Shown: positions 9,463-19,296, counted from the stretch's first letter. The stretch is DNA of 64,000 bases from Microbacterium sp. Au-Mic1 (GCF_021341785.1 NZ_JAJTTF010000001.1:62001-126000), one strand, 5' to 3'. Numbers and translations are program-made. The notes: a model not told the origin generated them from the letters alone.

Positions 9463-11418
9463 ATGAGCACAGAACGCAGGAATACACAGAGCGAGGATGC
9501 CGAGGACGCCCTCGGTGTCCTCGACAGCACCGGCGCCATCGGCACGGCGGACATCGGGCTGCTCGGAGAACCGAACGCCCAGGTCTCCGTCGCGCTGCCG
9601 GTCCAGGACGACGATGACCTCGTCGACGACGACGTCACCGACGGGGAGGCGTTCGCCGACCTCGTCCTCGACGCCGACCCCGCCGACCTCGTCCGCCCGG
9701 ACGACGGCATCGGGAGGATCCATCAGGGCGCGGGCATCTCGGACATCGTGATCGAGATCCCGGCGGTCGCCGCCGAGGACGTCCTCGTCGCAGAGCTCGT
9801 CGAGGAGGCTCCTGCCCCCGAACACGACGACGAGCACGGGCACGACGTCGTCGGGGAGGTCGAGGATCCCGACGGCCCGTCGCGGCTGACGCCATCCTCT
9901 GAAGCACTCGATGCGGTCGTGGAGACGGTCGTGGAGTCCGCCGCCGGCGGAGCCGATCACCGGATCCCTGACGTCGCACTCGAGGCCGCTGCCGACGAGA
10001 ACGTGGACGCGGGAGAGCCCGAGATCCAGGTCGCGGCGGTCGCCGAGGACGCAGAGGTCCGCGAGGACGTCGAGCGCGCTGCCGACGACGACGCCGCCGA
10101 GAGCGACACGGACGCCGTCGCAGCCGTAGAAGGCCCCGCGGGATCTCTCGACGAAGAGGGCGCTTCCTGGGTCCGCCACGCGGATGCCGGAGCGGAGCCC
10201 GACCCGGTGCCGCCGCAGGACTCGTACCCGCTGCCGGTGCGCACCTTCGTCGCCACTCGCGAGCCCGAGAGGACCGATGATCCTGCGGCATCGGTCCGCC
10301 CCGAGGAGCCGGTGCTCCGCGCCGTCGACGGATCGGGGCCCGCGCCGGTCCGGGTGCTCGATAGGAACACCGTGCCCGTCGCTGCTGCGGAGGAAGAGAT
10401 CATGACCGACGACCAGGCCCGCACGTCCGACCCCGACCTCACCTCGCGCCGGCTGGATCAGCTCGGCGACCGGGAACGGGAGAGCGCGGACCTGCTCACC
10501 GCCGACCGGCTGCTGGACGCGAGCAGACTCGCCGGTCCCGAGCCGGAGGGCCTGTGGAGCCATCTGCTCTACACGGTGTCCGGCCGCCGCATCAACCTCG
10601 GCGACGGCAAACGCGCCCAGCAGCGCAAGGCTCTGAGCGCGCGCATCGCCGCGCCGCTGTCGGGAACGGCCCGGTTCGTCCCGGTGCTGAGCCGCAAGGG
10701 CGGCGTCGGCAAGACCACGGTGACGGCGCTGCTCGGAATGGCTCTCGCCGACGCACGGGAGGACAGGGTCATCGCGGTCGACGCGAACCCCGACCGCGGC
10801 ACGCTCGCCGACCGCATCGCACGCACGAACAGCAAGACCGTGCGCGACCTGGTGCGCATCCACGATCAGGTCACCGGCTATCACGACATCTCCGCCGTGG
10901 TCTCGCGCGATGCCACGCGCCTCGATGTGCTGGCTTCGGACGCCGACCCTCGCGTCTCCGAGGCGTTCAGCGACGAGGATTACGACCAGGTCGCCTCCGT
11001 CGCCGCGCACTACTACTCGCTCGTGCTGACCGACACCGGCACCGGCATCGTGCATTCGGTGATGGGCGCGACCCTGGACCGCGCGGACACGCTCGTGATC
11101 GTCGCGGGGCTCAGCGTCGACGAGGCGCGCCTCGCGTCCGAGACGCTCACCTGGCTCGAGACGAACGGCTATGCCGGCAAGGTCCGCGAGGCGGTCGTGG
11201 TGCTCAACCAGTCGACCCCGGGCTCTCCCATGGTGCGCCTGGGAGAACTGGAGGCGCACTTCCGCACCCGTGTCGCGCACGTGCTGCGCATCCCGTACGA
11301 CGCCCGCATCGCGGCAGGCAGCGCGATCACCTTCGCTGCCCTGCAGCCCGAGACGCGCCAGGCCGCGCGGGAGCTCGCCGCGATCGTGGTCGAGGGCCTG
11401 AGAGCGCAGGCGGCCTGA
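9463..11418 (+). CDS. EspI-like MinD/ParA-family ATPase with a long acidic N-terminus
   Basis: A 651-residue protein in two parts. Residues 1 to about 330 are low-complexity, rich in Asp, Glu, Ala and Val, and look disordered. The C-terminal part is a MinD-like ATPase: RKGGVGKTT with its first Lys at 412, [15 protein letters not shown], and [13 protein letters not shown]. This last combination is typical of the EspI (Rv3876)/type VII secretion-associated group rather than chromosome ParA. In mycobacteria EspI affects ESX-1 activity in response to energy state (recalled). No ESX gene lies in the window, so the link is by family only. There is no membrane segment. Its stop overlaps the start of the deformylase gene (TGATG), a two-gene operon. 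Confidence 0.75.
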   Translation: MSTERRNTQSEDAEDALGVLDSTGAIGTADIGLLGEPNAQVSVALPVQDDDDLVDDDVTDGEAFADLVLDADPADLVRPDDGIGRIHQGAGISDIVIEIPAVAAEDVLVAELVEEAPAPEHDDEHGHDVVGEVEDPDGPSRLTPSSEALDAVVETVVESAAGGADHRIPDVALEAAADENVDAGEPEIQVAAVAEDAEVREDVERAADDDAAESDTDAVAAVEGPAGSLDEEGASWVRHADAGAEPDPVPPQDSYPLPVRTFVATREPERTDDPAASVRPEEPVLRAVDGSGPAPVRVLDRNTVPVAAAEEEIMTDDQARTSDPDLTSRRLDQLGDRERESADLLTADRLLDASRLAGPEPEGLWSHLLYTVSGRRINLGDGKRAQQRKALSARIAAPLSGTARFVPVLSRKGGVGKTTVTALLGMALADAREDRVIAVDANPDRGTLADRIARTNSKTVRDLVRIHDQVTGYHDISAVVSRDATRLDVLASDADPRVSEAFSDEDYDQVASVAAHYYSLVLTDTGTGIVHSVMGATLDRADTLVIVAGLSVDEARLASETLTWLETNGYAGKVREAVVVLNQSTPGSPMVRLGELEAHFRTRVAHVLRIPYDARIAAGSAITFAALQPETRQAARELAAIVVEGLRAQAA

Positions 11419-11909
11419 TGGCGGTCCGTGAGATCCGGCTCTTCGGAGACCCTGTGCTGCGCACGGTGTGCGCGGAGATCGGGACGATCGATGACGGCGT
11501 CCGTGCGCTCGTCGCCGACCTGGTCGACAGTGTCGAGCTGCCCGGTCGTGCCGGAGTCGCGGCGCCGCAGATCGGTGTGGCGCTGCGCGCGTTCAGCTAC
11601 AACATCGACGGCGACATCGGCTACGTGCTGAACCCCGTGCTGGTCGAGGTGCGCGGCGAGCCGGTGCCCACCGGTGAGGGCTGCCTCTCCGTGCCCGGCC
11701 TCTGGCACGACGCACTGCGCCACCCGTGGGCGCGCGTGGAGGGGATCGACCTCGACGGCGAGCCCGTGGTGCTGGAGGGGGAGGGGCTGCTCGCCCAGGC
11801 GCTGCAGCACGAGACCGACCACCTGGACGGCACGGTGTACCTCTCCCGGCTGGATCCCGAGACCCGCAAGATCGCGATGCGTGAGGTCCGCGAGAGCTCC
11901 TGGTTCTGA
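11418..11909 (+). CDS. def: Peptide deformylase
   Basis: A 163-residue metalloenzyme that removes the formyl group from the N-terminal methionine of new proteins. All three family motifs are intact: GVAAPQIG (motif 1), EGCLSVPG with the metal-binding Cys (motif 2) and QHETDHLDG with the two metal-binding His and the catalytic Glu (motif 3). The start overlaps the preceding ATPase stop by one base, so translation is probably coupled. The usual partner fmt is not adjacent. Confidence 0.95.
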   Translation: MAVREIRLFGDPVLRTVCAEIGTIDDGVRALVADLVDSVELPGRAGVAAPQIGVALRAFSYNIDGDIGYVLNPVLVEVRGEPVPTGEGCLSVPGLWHDALRHPWARVEGIDLDGEPVVLEGEGLLAQALQHETDHLDGTVYLSRLDPETRKIAMREVRESSWF

Positions 11910-11924
11910 GAACGGGGATCTGAG

Positions 11925-11968
11925 AACGGAGAAGGGCCCCGGGGAAGATCCCGGGGCCCTTCTCCGTT
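11925..11968. terminator. Strong bidirectional terminator between def and the fadD gene
   Basis: A perfect 19-bp stem with a GAAGAT loop sits between the convergent def and acyl-CoA synthetase genes. One flank ends in TT, but there is no long T run. Confidence 0.85.
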
Positions 11969-11977
11969 GTCCTGCGA

Positions 11978-13804
11978 TCAGCCCAGCGGCACCGTCGTGG
12001 TGGCCGTGGTCTCGTTGTAGATCTCGGCGACCTGCGGTGCGAAGTCCTTCATGATCACGTTGCGCTTGATCGAGAGCTTGGGCGTGAGGTGCCCGCTCGC
12101 CTCGGTCCACTCGGAGGGCAGGATCGTGAACTTGCGGATCGACTCGGCGCGCGACACGCGGGTGTTGGCGACGTCGATGGCGCGCTGCACCTCGGCGCGG
12201 ACAGCGTCGTTCGTGGCGGCATCGGCGAGCGACATGCCCGCGTCCAGACCGTTGTTCGCCAGCCAGGACGGCAGCATCTCCGGGTCGAGCGTGACGAGCG
12301 CCGCGATGAACGGCTTCTGGTCGCCGACCACGACCACCTGGCCGACGATCGGGTTGGCGCGGATCGGATCCTCGAGCGCGGCGGGGGAGACGTTCTTGCC
12401 GCCTGCGGTGACGATGATCTCCTTCTTGCGGCCGGTGATGGTCAGGAAACCCTCGTCGTCGAAGGAGCCGAGGTCACCGGTGCGGAACCAGCTGTCGTGG
12501 AACGCGGCCTCGGTGGCCTCCGGGTTGTTCCAGTACTCCTTGAAGACGTTGATGCCGCGCACCTCGATCTCGCCGTCGTCGGCGAGGCGGATGCCCACTC
12601 CGGGCAGCGCGGGACCGACGGTGCCGATCTTCGCCTTGTGCGCGGTGTTCACGGTCGCGGGGGCCGTGGTCTCGGTGAGCCCGTATCCCTCCAGGATCGT
12701 GATCCCCAGGCTGTGGAAGAAGTGGCCGAGGCGCGCCCCGAGCGGCGCGGATCCGGAGATCGCATACTGCACGTTGCCGCCCATCGCCTCACGCAGCTTC
12801 GCGTAGACGAGCCTGTCGAACAGGGCGAACTTGATCCTCATGCCGAGCGGAATCTTCGCGCCCTCCTCGACGAGGCGGGAGTGCTCGATGGCGGTCGCCG
12901 CGGCGGCGCGGAAGATCTTGCCCTTGCCACCGGCCTCGGCCTTCTGCTCGGCCGAGTTGTAGACCTTCTCGAAGACGCGCGGCACGGCGAGGAGGAAGGT
13001 GGGCTTGAAGGATCCGAGCGCGGGGAGCAGCTGCTTGGTGTCCGGCTGGTGGCCGGTGCGGACGCCGGCGTGGATGTCGAGGATGGAGATGAAGCGCGCG
13101 AACACGTGTGCGGTCGTGATGAACAGCACGGTCGACGCGCCCTGGATCGACACGACGTCGTCGAGCGACTTCGCCGCATTGCGGGACAGCTCGACGAAGT
13201 TGCTGTGCGTGAGGACGCAACCCTTGGGGCGCCCGGTCGAACCCGAGGTGTAGATGAGCGTGGCGATGTCCGTGCCGTTGGCGATGACGCGGCGGCGCTC
13301 GATCTCCTCGTCGGGCACGTCGACCCCCTGCGCGGTGAGCTGCGCGATCGCGCCGAGGTGCATCTGCCAGACGTCGCGGACCAGCGGCAGGTCGCCGCGG
13401 ACCTCGTCGAAGCGGGTGAAGTGCTCGGGGGACTCGACCATGAGCGAGATCGCCGCCGAGTCCTCGAGGATCCACTGGATCTGCGACGGGGAGCTGGTCT
13501 CGTAGATCGGCACCATGACGGCACCGGCGTAGAACAGGGCGAAGTCGACCAGGGTCCACTCATACGTCGTGCGCGCGAGGAAGCCCACCTTCTCGCCGGG
13601 CTGGATGCCGGCCGCCACGAAGCCCTTCGCGAGGGCGATCACCGCCGTGCGGAACTCAGCGGCGGTGATGTCGCGCCAGCCGGCACCCTCGGGCACGGAG
13701 AACAGCGCGAGATTCGGGGTCTTCTGCACCCGCTGCTCGAGGAGGTCGGTGATGTTGTCCTCGGGTGCGGCTTTGACGATCGCGGGGACTTCGAACTGGA
13801 CCAC
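11978..13804 (-). CDS. Long-chain fatty-acid-CoA ligase (FadD15-like)
   Basis: A 608-residue AMP-forming ligase that activates long-chain fatty acids with ATP and CoA. Motifs are the P-loop YTSGSTGRPKG, GYGLTETTAP (acyl-binding/linker), the YxTGDxG-type WFRTGDLG, and the C-terminal GRKKEIIVTAGGKN carrying the catalytic Lys region. The GTG at 13804 is chosen because GGAG lies five bases upstream and a TAGACT -10 box sits at 13850-13845, leaving a short leader. The next gene, divergent, encodes an acyl-glycerol-phosphate acyltransferase that could use its product, as in the Rv2187-Rv2182c neighbourhood of mycobacteria. Confidence 0.9.
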   Translation of the reverse strand: MVQFEVPAIVKAAPEDNITDLLEQRVQKTPNLALFSVPEGAGWRDITAAEFRTAVIALAKGFVAAGIQPGEKVGFLARTTYEWTLVDFALFYAGAVMVPIYETSSPSQIQWILEDSAAISLMVESPEHFTRFDEVRGDLPLVRDVWQMHLGAIAQLTAQGVDVPDEEIERRRVIANGTDIATLIYTSGSTGRPKGCVLTHSNFVELSRNAAKSLDDVVSIQGASTVLFITTAHVFARFISILDIHAGVRTGHQPDTKQLLPALGSFKPTFLLAVPRVFEKVYNSAEQKAEAGGKGKIFRAAAATAIEHSRLVEEGAKIPLGMRIKFALFDRLVYAKLREAMGGNVQYAISGSAPLGARLGHFFHSLGITILEGYGLTETTAPATVNTAHKAKIGTVGPALPGVGIRLADDGEIEVRGINVFKEYWNNPEATEAAFHDSWFRTGDLGSFDDEGFLTITGRKKEIIVTAGGKNVSPAALEDPIRANPIVGQVVVVGDQKPFIAALVTLDPEMLPSWLANNGLDAGMSLADAATNDAVRAEVQRAIDVANTRVSRAESIRKFTILPSEWTEASGHLTPKLSIKRNVIMKDFAPQVAEIYNETTATTTVPLG

Positions 13805-13844
13805 GGCAACTCCTTCGGGGCCGGACGGGTACATGCTTCCCAGG

Positions 13845-13850
13845 AGTCTA
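13845..13850 (-). promoter_or_regulatory. -10 box of the fadD-like gene
   Basis: TAGACT on the minus strand lies about 40 bases before the GTG start, consistent with a short leader containing the GGAG ribosome site. No clear -35 box was seen. Confidence 0.4.
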
Positions 13851-13961
13851 TGCCATGCGGCGTCTGGGGTCGGGGCATCCACGGTGAGATTGAGTCGCAC
13901 GATCAGTGAAACTGCGTCGCACCCTGCGGACGCGGCTCTCGTCCTCGTCCCTGCAGCGGGA

Positions 13962-13967
13962 TAGACT
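13962..13967 (+). promoter_or_regulatory. -10 box for a leaderless acyltransferase mRNA
   Basis: TAGACT is followed by seven bases and then ATG 13975, so transcription should start at or beside the start codon. Confidence 0.5.
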
Positions 13968-13974
13968 GCGGGCG

Positions 13975-14664
13975 ATGATCTACTGGTTCATGAAGTACGT
14001 CGCCATCGGGCCGCTGGTGAAGGCGATCTTCCGCCCGTGGATCGTGGGCAGGGCGCATGTTCCGGTGTCGGGTGCCGCGATCATGGCGAGCAACCACCTG
14101 TCCTTCTCCGACTCGATCTTCCTGCCGCTGATGCTGGATCGGAAGATGTCGTTCCTCGCCAAGAGCGACTACTTCACCGGCCGCGGCCTCAAGGGCTGGG
14201 CCACGCGGATGTTCATGAAGGGCACAGGTCAGCTGCCCATCGACCGCTCGGGCGGCAAAGCCTCCGAGGCTTCGCTGAACACCGGGCTCGGCGTGCTCGG
14301 CCGCGGCGACCTGCTCGGCATCTACCCCGAGGGCACTCGCAGCCCCGACGGCAAGCTGTACCGCGGTCGCACCGGCATCGCGCGGATGGCGCTGGAGGCG
14401 AAGGTCCCGGTGGTCCCTGTCGTGATGGTCGACACCGACGTCGCGATGCCGACCGGGCAGCGCATCCCCAAGATCATGCGCGTGGGCATCGTGATCGGGG
14501 AGCCCCTGGACTTCTCCCGATATGCGGGCATGGAGAACGACCGCTACATCCTGCGCTCGGTGACCGACGAGATCATGATCGCGCTGCAGCGGCTGGGCGA
14601 GCAGCACTACGAGGACGTCTACGCCTCCACCGTCAAGGACCGCCTCGCCGCGCAGGCGTCGTAG
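13975..14664 (+). CDS. 1-acyl-sn-glycerol-3-phosphate acyltransferase (PlsC family)
   Basis: A 229-residue membrane-associated acyltransferase of the phospholipid pathway that transfers an acyl chain to lysophosphatidate or a related acceptor. It has the NHLSFSD form of the catalytic NHx4D motif and the PEGTRSPDG motif that binds the acceptor phosphate. The first 20 or so residues are hydrophobic (MIYWFMKYVAIGPLVKAIF). An in-frame upstream ATG would add a basic stretch crossing the TAGACT box, so the later start is preferred. It corresponds in position to Rv2182c and lies divergent from the fatty-acid ligase. Confidence 0.88.
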   Translation: MIYWFMKYVAIGPLVKAIFRPWIVGRAHVPVSGAAIMASNHLSFSDSIFLPLMLDRKMSFLAKSDYFTGRGLKGWATRMFMKGTGQLPIDRSGGKASEASLNTGLGVLGRGDLLGIYPEGTRSPDGKLYRGRTGIARMALEAKVPVVPVVMVDTDVAMPTGQRIPKIMRVGIVIGEPLDFSRYAGMENDRYILRSVTDEIMIALQRLGEQHYEDVYASTVKDRLAAQAS

Positions 14665-14713
14665 CCGGCGCCGTGCGGGCTTCATAGAGCGATCCGCCCC
14701 CGTCCCCGCACCC

Positions 14714-14719
14714 TAGGAT
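14714..14719 (+). promoter_or_regulatory. -10 box of aroG
   Basis: TAGGAT ends seven bases before ATG 14726, consistent with a leaderless transcript. A GGGGGG run in the same space could instead serve ribosome binding if transcription begins upstream. Confidence 0.45.
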
Positions 14720-14725
14720 GGGGGG

Positions 14726-16060
14726 ATGCCTCAGCCTCTCGATCTCGACTCGTGGCGCGCCCTCCCGATCAAGCAGCAGCCCCAGTGGCCCGACGCCGAG
14801 CGCGTCGCCGAGGTCTCCTCGCAGATCGCCGCACTTCCGCCGCTCGTGTTCGCCGGTGAGGTGGACAACCTCCGCGAGCGTCTCGCCCGTGCTGCCTCCG
14901 GGCAGGCGTTCCTGCTGCAGGGCGGCGACTGCGCCGAGACCTTCGCCGGTGCCACCGCCGACCAGATCCGCGACCGCATCAAGACGGTGCTGCAGATGGC
15001 GGTCGTGCTCACCTACGGCGCGTCCATGCCCGTGGTGAAGATGGGACGCATGGCCGGGCAGTTCGCCAAGCCGCGTTCGAGCGACACGGAGACCCGCGGC
15101 GACGTGACGCTGCCCGCGTACCGCGGCGACATCGTCAACGGCTACGACTTCACGGAGGGCTCCCGCGAGGCGAACCCCTCGCGACTGCTGCAGGGCTACC
15201 ACACGGCCGCCTCGACGCTGAACCTCATCCGCGCCTTCACCCAGGGTGGATTCGCGGACCTCCGCGAGGTGCACTCCTGGAACCAGGGCTTCGCGAAGAA
15301 CCCCGCCAACCAGCGCTACGAGCGCATGGCGGCCGAGATCGACCGCGCCATCAAGTTCATGGAGGCGGCGGGCGCCGACTTCGATGAGCTCAAGCGCGTC
15401 GAGTTCTTCACCGGCCATGAGGGTCTGCTCATGGACTACGAGCGCCCGATGACCCGCATCGACTCCCGCACCCTGACGCCGTACAACACCTCGGCGCACT
15501 TCCTCTGGATCGGGGAGCGCACCCGCGAGCTGGACGGTGCGCACGTCGACTACTTCTCGAAGGTCCGCAACCCCATCGGCGTGAAGCTCGGTCCCACCAC
15601 GACGACCGACACCGCGCTCGCCCTCATCGACAAGCTCGACCCGAACCGCGAGCCCGGCCGGCTCACGTTCATCACGCGCATGGGTGCGGGCAAGATCCGC
15701 GAGGCGCTGCCGCCGCTGCTGCAGGCCGTGAAGGACTCCGGCGCGCAGCCGCTGTGGGTCACCGACCCGATGCACGGCAACGGCATCACCACGCCGACCG
15801 GATACAAGACCCGGCGCTTCGATGACGTGGTCGACGAGGTGCGCGGCTTCTTCGAGGCGCACCGCGCCGTCGGCACCTTCCCCGGCGGGATCCACGTGGA
15901 GCTCACCGGCGATGACGTGACCGAGTGCCTGGGCGGATCCGAGCAGATCGACGAGGCCGCGCTCGCGACGCGCTACGAGTCGCTGTGCGACCCGCGCCTG
16001 AACCACATGCAGTCGCTCGAGCTCGCGTTCCTCGTCGCCGAGGAGCTCGAGAAGCGCTGA
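14726..16060 (+). CDS. aroG: 3-deoxy-7-phosphoheptulonate synthase, class II
   Basis: This 444-residue enzyme condenses phosphoenolpyruvate with erythrose 4-phosphate, the first step of the shikimate pathway to aromatic amino acids. It is of the plant-like class II, as usual in actinobacteria. LLQGGDCAETFA (metal-binding Cys loop), GRMAGQFAKPRS, the WxGERTR segment and VTDPMHGN with the C-terminal HVELTGDDVTECLGG are all recognisable. Length is close to mycobacterial AroG. It stands alone, followed by a hairpin terminator, and sits next to the kinase gene as in the Rv2178c-Rv2176 region. Confidence 0.96.
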   Translation: MPQPLDLDSWRALPIKQQPQWPDAERVAEVSSQIAALPPLVFAGEVDNLRERLARAASGQAFLLQGGDCAETFAGATADQIRDRIKTVLQMAVVLTYGASMPVVKMGRMAGQFAKPRSSDTETRGDVTLPAYRGDIVNGYDFTEGSREANPSRLLQGYHTAASTLNLIRAFTQGGFADLREVHSWNQGFAKNPANQRYERMAAEIDRAIKFMEAAGADFDELKRVEFFTGHEGLLMDYERPMTRIDSRTLTPYNTSAHFLWIGERTRELDGAHVDYFSKVRNPIGVKLGPTTTTDTALALIDKLDPNREPGRLTFITRMGAGKIREALPPLLQAVKDSGAQPLWVTDPMHGNGITTPTGYKTRRFDDVVDEVRGFFEAHRAVGTFPGGIHVELTGDDVTECLGGSEQIDEAALATRYESLCDPRLNHMQSLELAFLVAEELEKR

Positions 16061-16067
16061 CATCGTC

Positions 16068-16106
16068 CGAAGGCCCGGCACTGCGCGCAGCGGATCCGGG
16101 CCTTCG
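16068..16106. terminator. Terminator between aroG and the kinase gene
   Basis: CGAAGGCCCGG / CCGGGCCTTCG is an 11-bp perfect stem with a GC-rich loop in the gap between two convergent genes. Confidence 0.75.
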
Positions 16107-16149
16107 TCGTGACCGGGACGGGCCGGTCATCCGGCTGAGGACGCTCCGA

Positions 16150-18078
16150 TCAGCCGGAGACCTTGACCCGGATCGTCGAGTTCTTCTCCACGCTGTCGCC
16201 GGCCTTCGGATCCGTCCCGGTCACCTGGAACAGGCTCCACGCGATCTCGGGCACGCTGGTCTGCGGGTTCAGACCCGCATTCGTGAGGGTCTGCATGGCC
16301 TCGGCGAGGTTCTTCCCGACGACGTCGGGCACCGTCACGGGCTCCGGCCCCTTGGACACGTTCAGCACGATGGTGTCGCCCGGTCGCCAGTTGCCGCCGC
16401 CCTCGCGATCACCGATGCCGATCACGCGACCCTTCGGCACGCTGTCGCTGTAGGAGGAGACCGAGCCGGAGTCGACGCCGAGACCCACGGCCTTGAGCTT
16501 GCTCGTGGCGTCGTCCACGGTCAGGCCCGTCACGTCCGGAACCGGACCCAGGGAGGTCAGGAGGCGGATCTGGTCGCCCTCGAAGATGCTGCAGCCTCCG
16601 CCGCACTCGTAGGCGTCGCCGCCCGCGCGCGGGGTGACCTCGGCGTTGATGACGAGTCCGCTGTCGGCCCCGGAGAACAGCGCCACGGAATCCTGCAGCT
16701 TCAGGTGGAACGGTGCGAGCGCCTTCTTCGCCTGGTCCTCGGTCATCGCGTCGAGCTTCGGGAGATCGTGCTTGGCGGGACCGGTCGAGATCAGCACGGT
16801 GACCTTGGCCTTCTTGTCCACGCGTGACCCCGCGGGCGGATCCGTGCGGATCGCCTGGCCCTGCGGCACATTGAGCGAGTTCTCCCCGCCCTGGACGGGG
16901 GTGAGCCCCTCCTTCGTGATCGCCGCGGCGGCGACCTCCCAGGTCTTTCCCGCGACCTCCGGAACCGAGAGCTTCGAGCCGGGACCGGATCCGAACCACC
17001 AGCCGGTCCCACCCGCCGCCACGGCCAGCAGCAGCACGAGCACCAGCAGCAGCGCGCCGCGGGAGCGCCGGTGCGCGGTGCGGCGGCGCAGTAGCGTCGC
17101 GTTGTCGAGCGGCGCCTCTGCCGCGGGGGCTGGGGCGGTCGTGGCCGGGATGCCTGGCAGCACGAGGGTCTGATCCCCGGTGTCGCGCATCGGCACGACC
17201 GTCGTCTTCGCGGTGGTCGGGGCGGGCGTCACGCCCAGTTCGCGTTCGATCACGCGCAACCGGTCGAGCATCGCCTGCGCGTCGTCCGGCCGTTCGTCCG
17301 GTGTCTTCTCGGTCGCCCACAGCACGAGCTCGTCGAGCTGCTCCGGCACCCCGGGATTGCGCACGCTGGGGCGGGGGACCGAATCGGTGGCGTGCTGGAA
17401 CGCGATCTGCATCGGCTGCTCGCCCTTGTAGGGCTGCTCGCCGACGAGCATCTCGTACAGCATGATCCCGAGCGCGTAGATGTCACTGCGGGCGTCCGCG
17501 GTGCCGCGCGTGACGAGCTCCGGGGCGAGGTAGGCGATCGTGCCCATCAGCTGGGCACCCGAGGCGGTGTTCGCCGTGGTCGCACGCGCCAGGCCGAAGT
17601 CGCCGATCTTGATCCGGCCGTCCTCCGCCAGCAGCACGTTCTCCGGCTTGACGTCCCGGTGCACGATGCCGGCGCGATGCGCGGCCGCGAGACCCGACAG
17701 CACCGCGTCCATGATCGTGATGGTCTGCGGGACGGTGAGGCGGCGCTGCTCGCGCATGAGCTCGCGCAGCGTGATGCCGGGCAGATACTCCATGACGAGA
17801 TAGGCGAGCTCGCCGTCCTGACCCTGGTCGAAGACGTTGACGACGTGCGGATCGGCGAGTCGCGCGGCCGCGCGGGCCTCCTGGATGAAGCGGCTCTGGA
17901 ACACGGAGTCGTCGCTGAGGTGGCCGTGCATGACCTTCAGGGCGATGCGGCGTTCGAGCCGCAGGTCGGTGGCGACGTACACGGTGGCCATGCCGCCACG
18001 CGCGATCCGTGCGCGGACGCGGTAGCGACCGTCGACGAGCCGCCCGATGAGGGGGTCGGCTTGTTGGCTGGTCGTCAC
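16150..18078 (-). CDS. Transmembrane Ser/Thr protein kinase with PASTA repeats (PknL/PknB type)
   Basis: A 642-residue Hanks-type kinase. The cytoplasmic kinase domain (about 19-275) has the GGMATVY loop, catalytic Lys48, HRDVKPENVLL and the GDFG magnesium loop. A Pro/Ala/Thr linker is followed by one membrane helix near 345-367, then about four extracellular PASTA domains (VPEVAGKTWEVAAAAI, VPDVTGLTVDDATSKL, VPDVVGKNLAEAMQTL units) expected to bind peptidoglycan fragments. The GTG start is preceded by TAGACT at six bases, so it is probably leaderless. Its place beside aroG and near the Rv2175c-like gene matches pknL. Likely substrates in this window are the OdhI/GarA protein and the Rv2175c-like regulator. 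Confidence 0.93.
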   Translation of the reverse strand: MTTSQQADPLIGRLVDGRYRVRARIARGGMATVYVATDLRLERRIALKVMHGHLSDDSVFQSRFIQEARAAARLADPHVVNVFDQGQDGELAYLVMEYLPGITLRELMREQRRLTVPQTITIMDAVLSGLAAAHRAGIVHRDVKPENVLLAEDGRIKIGDFGLARATTANTASGAQLMGTIAYLAPELVTRGTADARSDIYALGIMLYEMLVGEQPYKGEQPMQIAFQHATDSVPRPSVRNPGVPEQLDELVLWATEKTPDERPDDAQAMLDRLRVIERELGVTPAPTTAKTTVVPMRDTGDQTLVLPGIPATTAPAPAAEAPLDNATLLRRRTAHRRSRGALLLVLVLLLAVAAGGTGWWFGSGPGSKLSVPEVAGKTWEVAAAAITKEGLTPVQGGENSLNVPQGQAIRTDPPAGSRVDKKAKVTVLISTGPAKHDLPKLDAMTEDQAKKALAPFHLKLQDSVALFSGADSGLVINAEVTPRAGGDAYECGGGCSIFEGDQIRLLTSLGPVPDVTGLTVDDATSKLKAVGLGVDSGSVSSYSDSVPKGRVIGIGDREGGGNWRPGDTIVLNVSKGPEPVTVPDVVGKNLAEAMQTLTNAGLNPQTSVPEIAWSLFQVTGTDPKAGDSVEKNSTIRVKVSG

Positions 18079-18084
18079 GGCAAG

Positions 18085-18090
18085 AGTCTA
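18085..18090 (-). promoter_or_regulatory. -10 box for a leaderless kinase mRNA
   Basis: TAGACT on the minus strand ends six bases before the GTG at 18078. Confidence 0.5.
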
Positions 18091-18169
18091 TGGAGAACTC
18101 GCTGAGAGCCCGGGGAACGGCTCGCGTGCGGGGGCTTTTCCGTTCACCGGGGGAGCGATCCGCAGCCGC

Positions 18170-19210
18170 TCAGCCGAGTGCGGCGAGCCAGCCGTCGGCC
18201 TGCGGTTCCCACAGTCCGTAGCGGGCGGGGAACGCGGAGATCTGCACCTCCTGGGCGGCCTCGCTGAAGCCGAGGCTCTCCCAGCCGGGGATGTCCAGCA
18301 GGCCGTTGGTGTGCGCGGTGCCCACGTAGAACGCCCTGATCGCGTAGTCCGCGTCGGCGATCTGCTCCGGGGATCCCCAGCCGGTGCTGGGGCGCTGCTG
18401 GAACAGTCCGATCGAGTCGCGATCTCCGGACGGCGTGTTCACCAGACCGGATTCGACCATCGCCGTGGCCAGGGCGATCGCGATTCCACGATCGCTCACG
18501 CCCAGCTCGCGGCCGACGCGGATGATGTGCTGCGCGTTGGCCGTCTGCACATCGTCGAGCACGACCTGCGGGGCGGTGTAGGTGTCCGGTGCAGGCTGAG
18601 GCGCAGGATCGGCCGCAGCGGGTGCGGGCGCGGGAGCAGGCGCAGGCGCGGGCGCAGCGAATCGCAGAGTCTGGCCGGGGTAGATGATCGAGTCGGGGGA
18701 GAGCCCGTTGGCCGCGTAGAGCTCGGCGAGGGAGATCCCGTGCTCGTGCGCGATCGACCACAGCGTGTCGCCGGCGACCACGGCGTACCCGGGACCGGCG
18801 GCGTCCGCTGCGGGGGCCGGCGTCGCCGACTCGGACGCGGCGGGGGAGGGGGCCGGCGCCGTGCCGCCCAGGGCGAGCACCTGGCCGGGGTAGATGATCG
18901 AATCGGATCCGAGCCCGTTGGCCGCGTAGAGGGCCGCGACGCTGGTTCCGTGGGCCCGAGCGATGTCCCACAGCGTGTCGCCGTCCTGCACCGTGTAGGC
19001 GGTCACCGGGGCGAGCTCGACCGGCACGGTCCTCGCTGCGAGAGCAGCCGCGGCCGCTCCGGTCGGCAACGCGGTCAGCCCAGGCGCGGGGACGCGAGCG
19101 GGCGTGTGCGCCTGAGCGGGCGTCGCGACGAGCGCGGTCGCCACCGTGGTCAGCAGCACGGTCGGTACGGCGAGGCCGAGAGCACGGCGCGTACTCGGTG
19201 TGGTCGTCAT
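18170..19210 (-). CDS. Secreted LysM protein with a lysozyme/transglycosylase-like C-terminal domain
   Basis: A 346-residue secreted protein. A signal peptide with an AxA-type end (about 1-35, ...TPAQA) is followed by two LysM peptidoglycan-binding repeats (YTVQDGDTLWDIA and YAVVAGDTLWSIA, each ending with SIIYPGQ), an Ala-Pro linker of about 20 residues, and a C-terminal lysozyme-like domain. There AMVESGL supplies the likely catalytic Glu, followed by DRDSIGLFQQRPSTGWG. It should bind and probably cleave peptidoglycan. The ATG at 19210 follows GGGGGAT. It lies between the PASTA kinase and the Rv2175c-like gene, so a cell-wall turnover role is a reasonable inference. Confidence 0.85.
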   Translation of the reverse strand: MTTTPSTRRALGLAVPTVLLTTVATALVATPAQAHTPARVPAPGLTALPTGAAAAALAARTVPVELAPVTAYTVQDGDTLWDIARAHGTSVAALYAANGLGSDSIIYPGQVLALGGTAPAPSPAASESATPAPAADAAGPGYAVVAGDTLWSIAHEHGISLAELYAANGLSPDSIIYPGQTLRFAAPAPAPAPAPAPAAADPAPQPAPDTYTAPQVVLDDVQTANAQHIIRVGRELGVSDRGIAIALATAMVESGLVNTPSGDRDSIGLFQQRPSTGWGSPEQIADADYAIRAFYVGTAHTNGLLDIPGWESLGFSEAAQEVQISAFPARYGLWEPQADGWLAALG

Positions 19211-19290
19211 GGATCCCCCGATTCTGACGTCTGGCACCGGTGCGCGGCATCGCGCGTCGGCCCTACGACGTTGTCACGGATGTAAAGGCA

Positions 19291-19296
19291 AGTCAA
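19291..19296 (-). promoter_or_regulatory. Possible -35 element for the LysM gene
   Basis: TTGACT on the minus strand lies 80 bases before the start codon, but the sequence 17 bases on (CAACGT) is a weak -10. The surrounding 173-base gap between the two divergent genes is unusually A-rich and holds no other recognised element. Confidence 0.25.
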
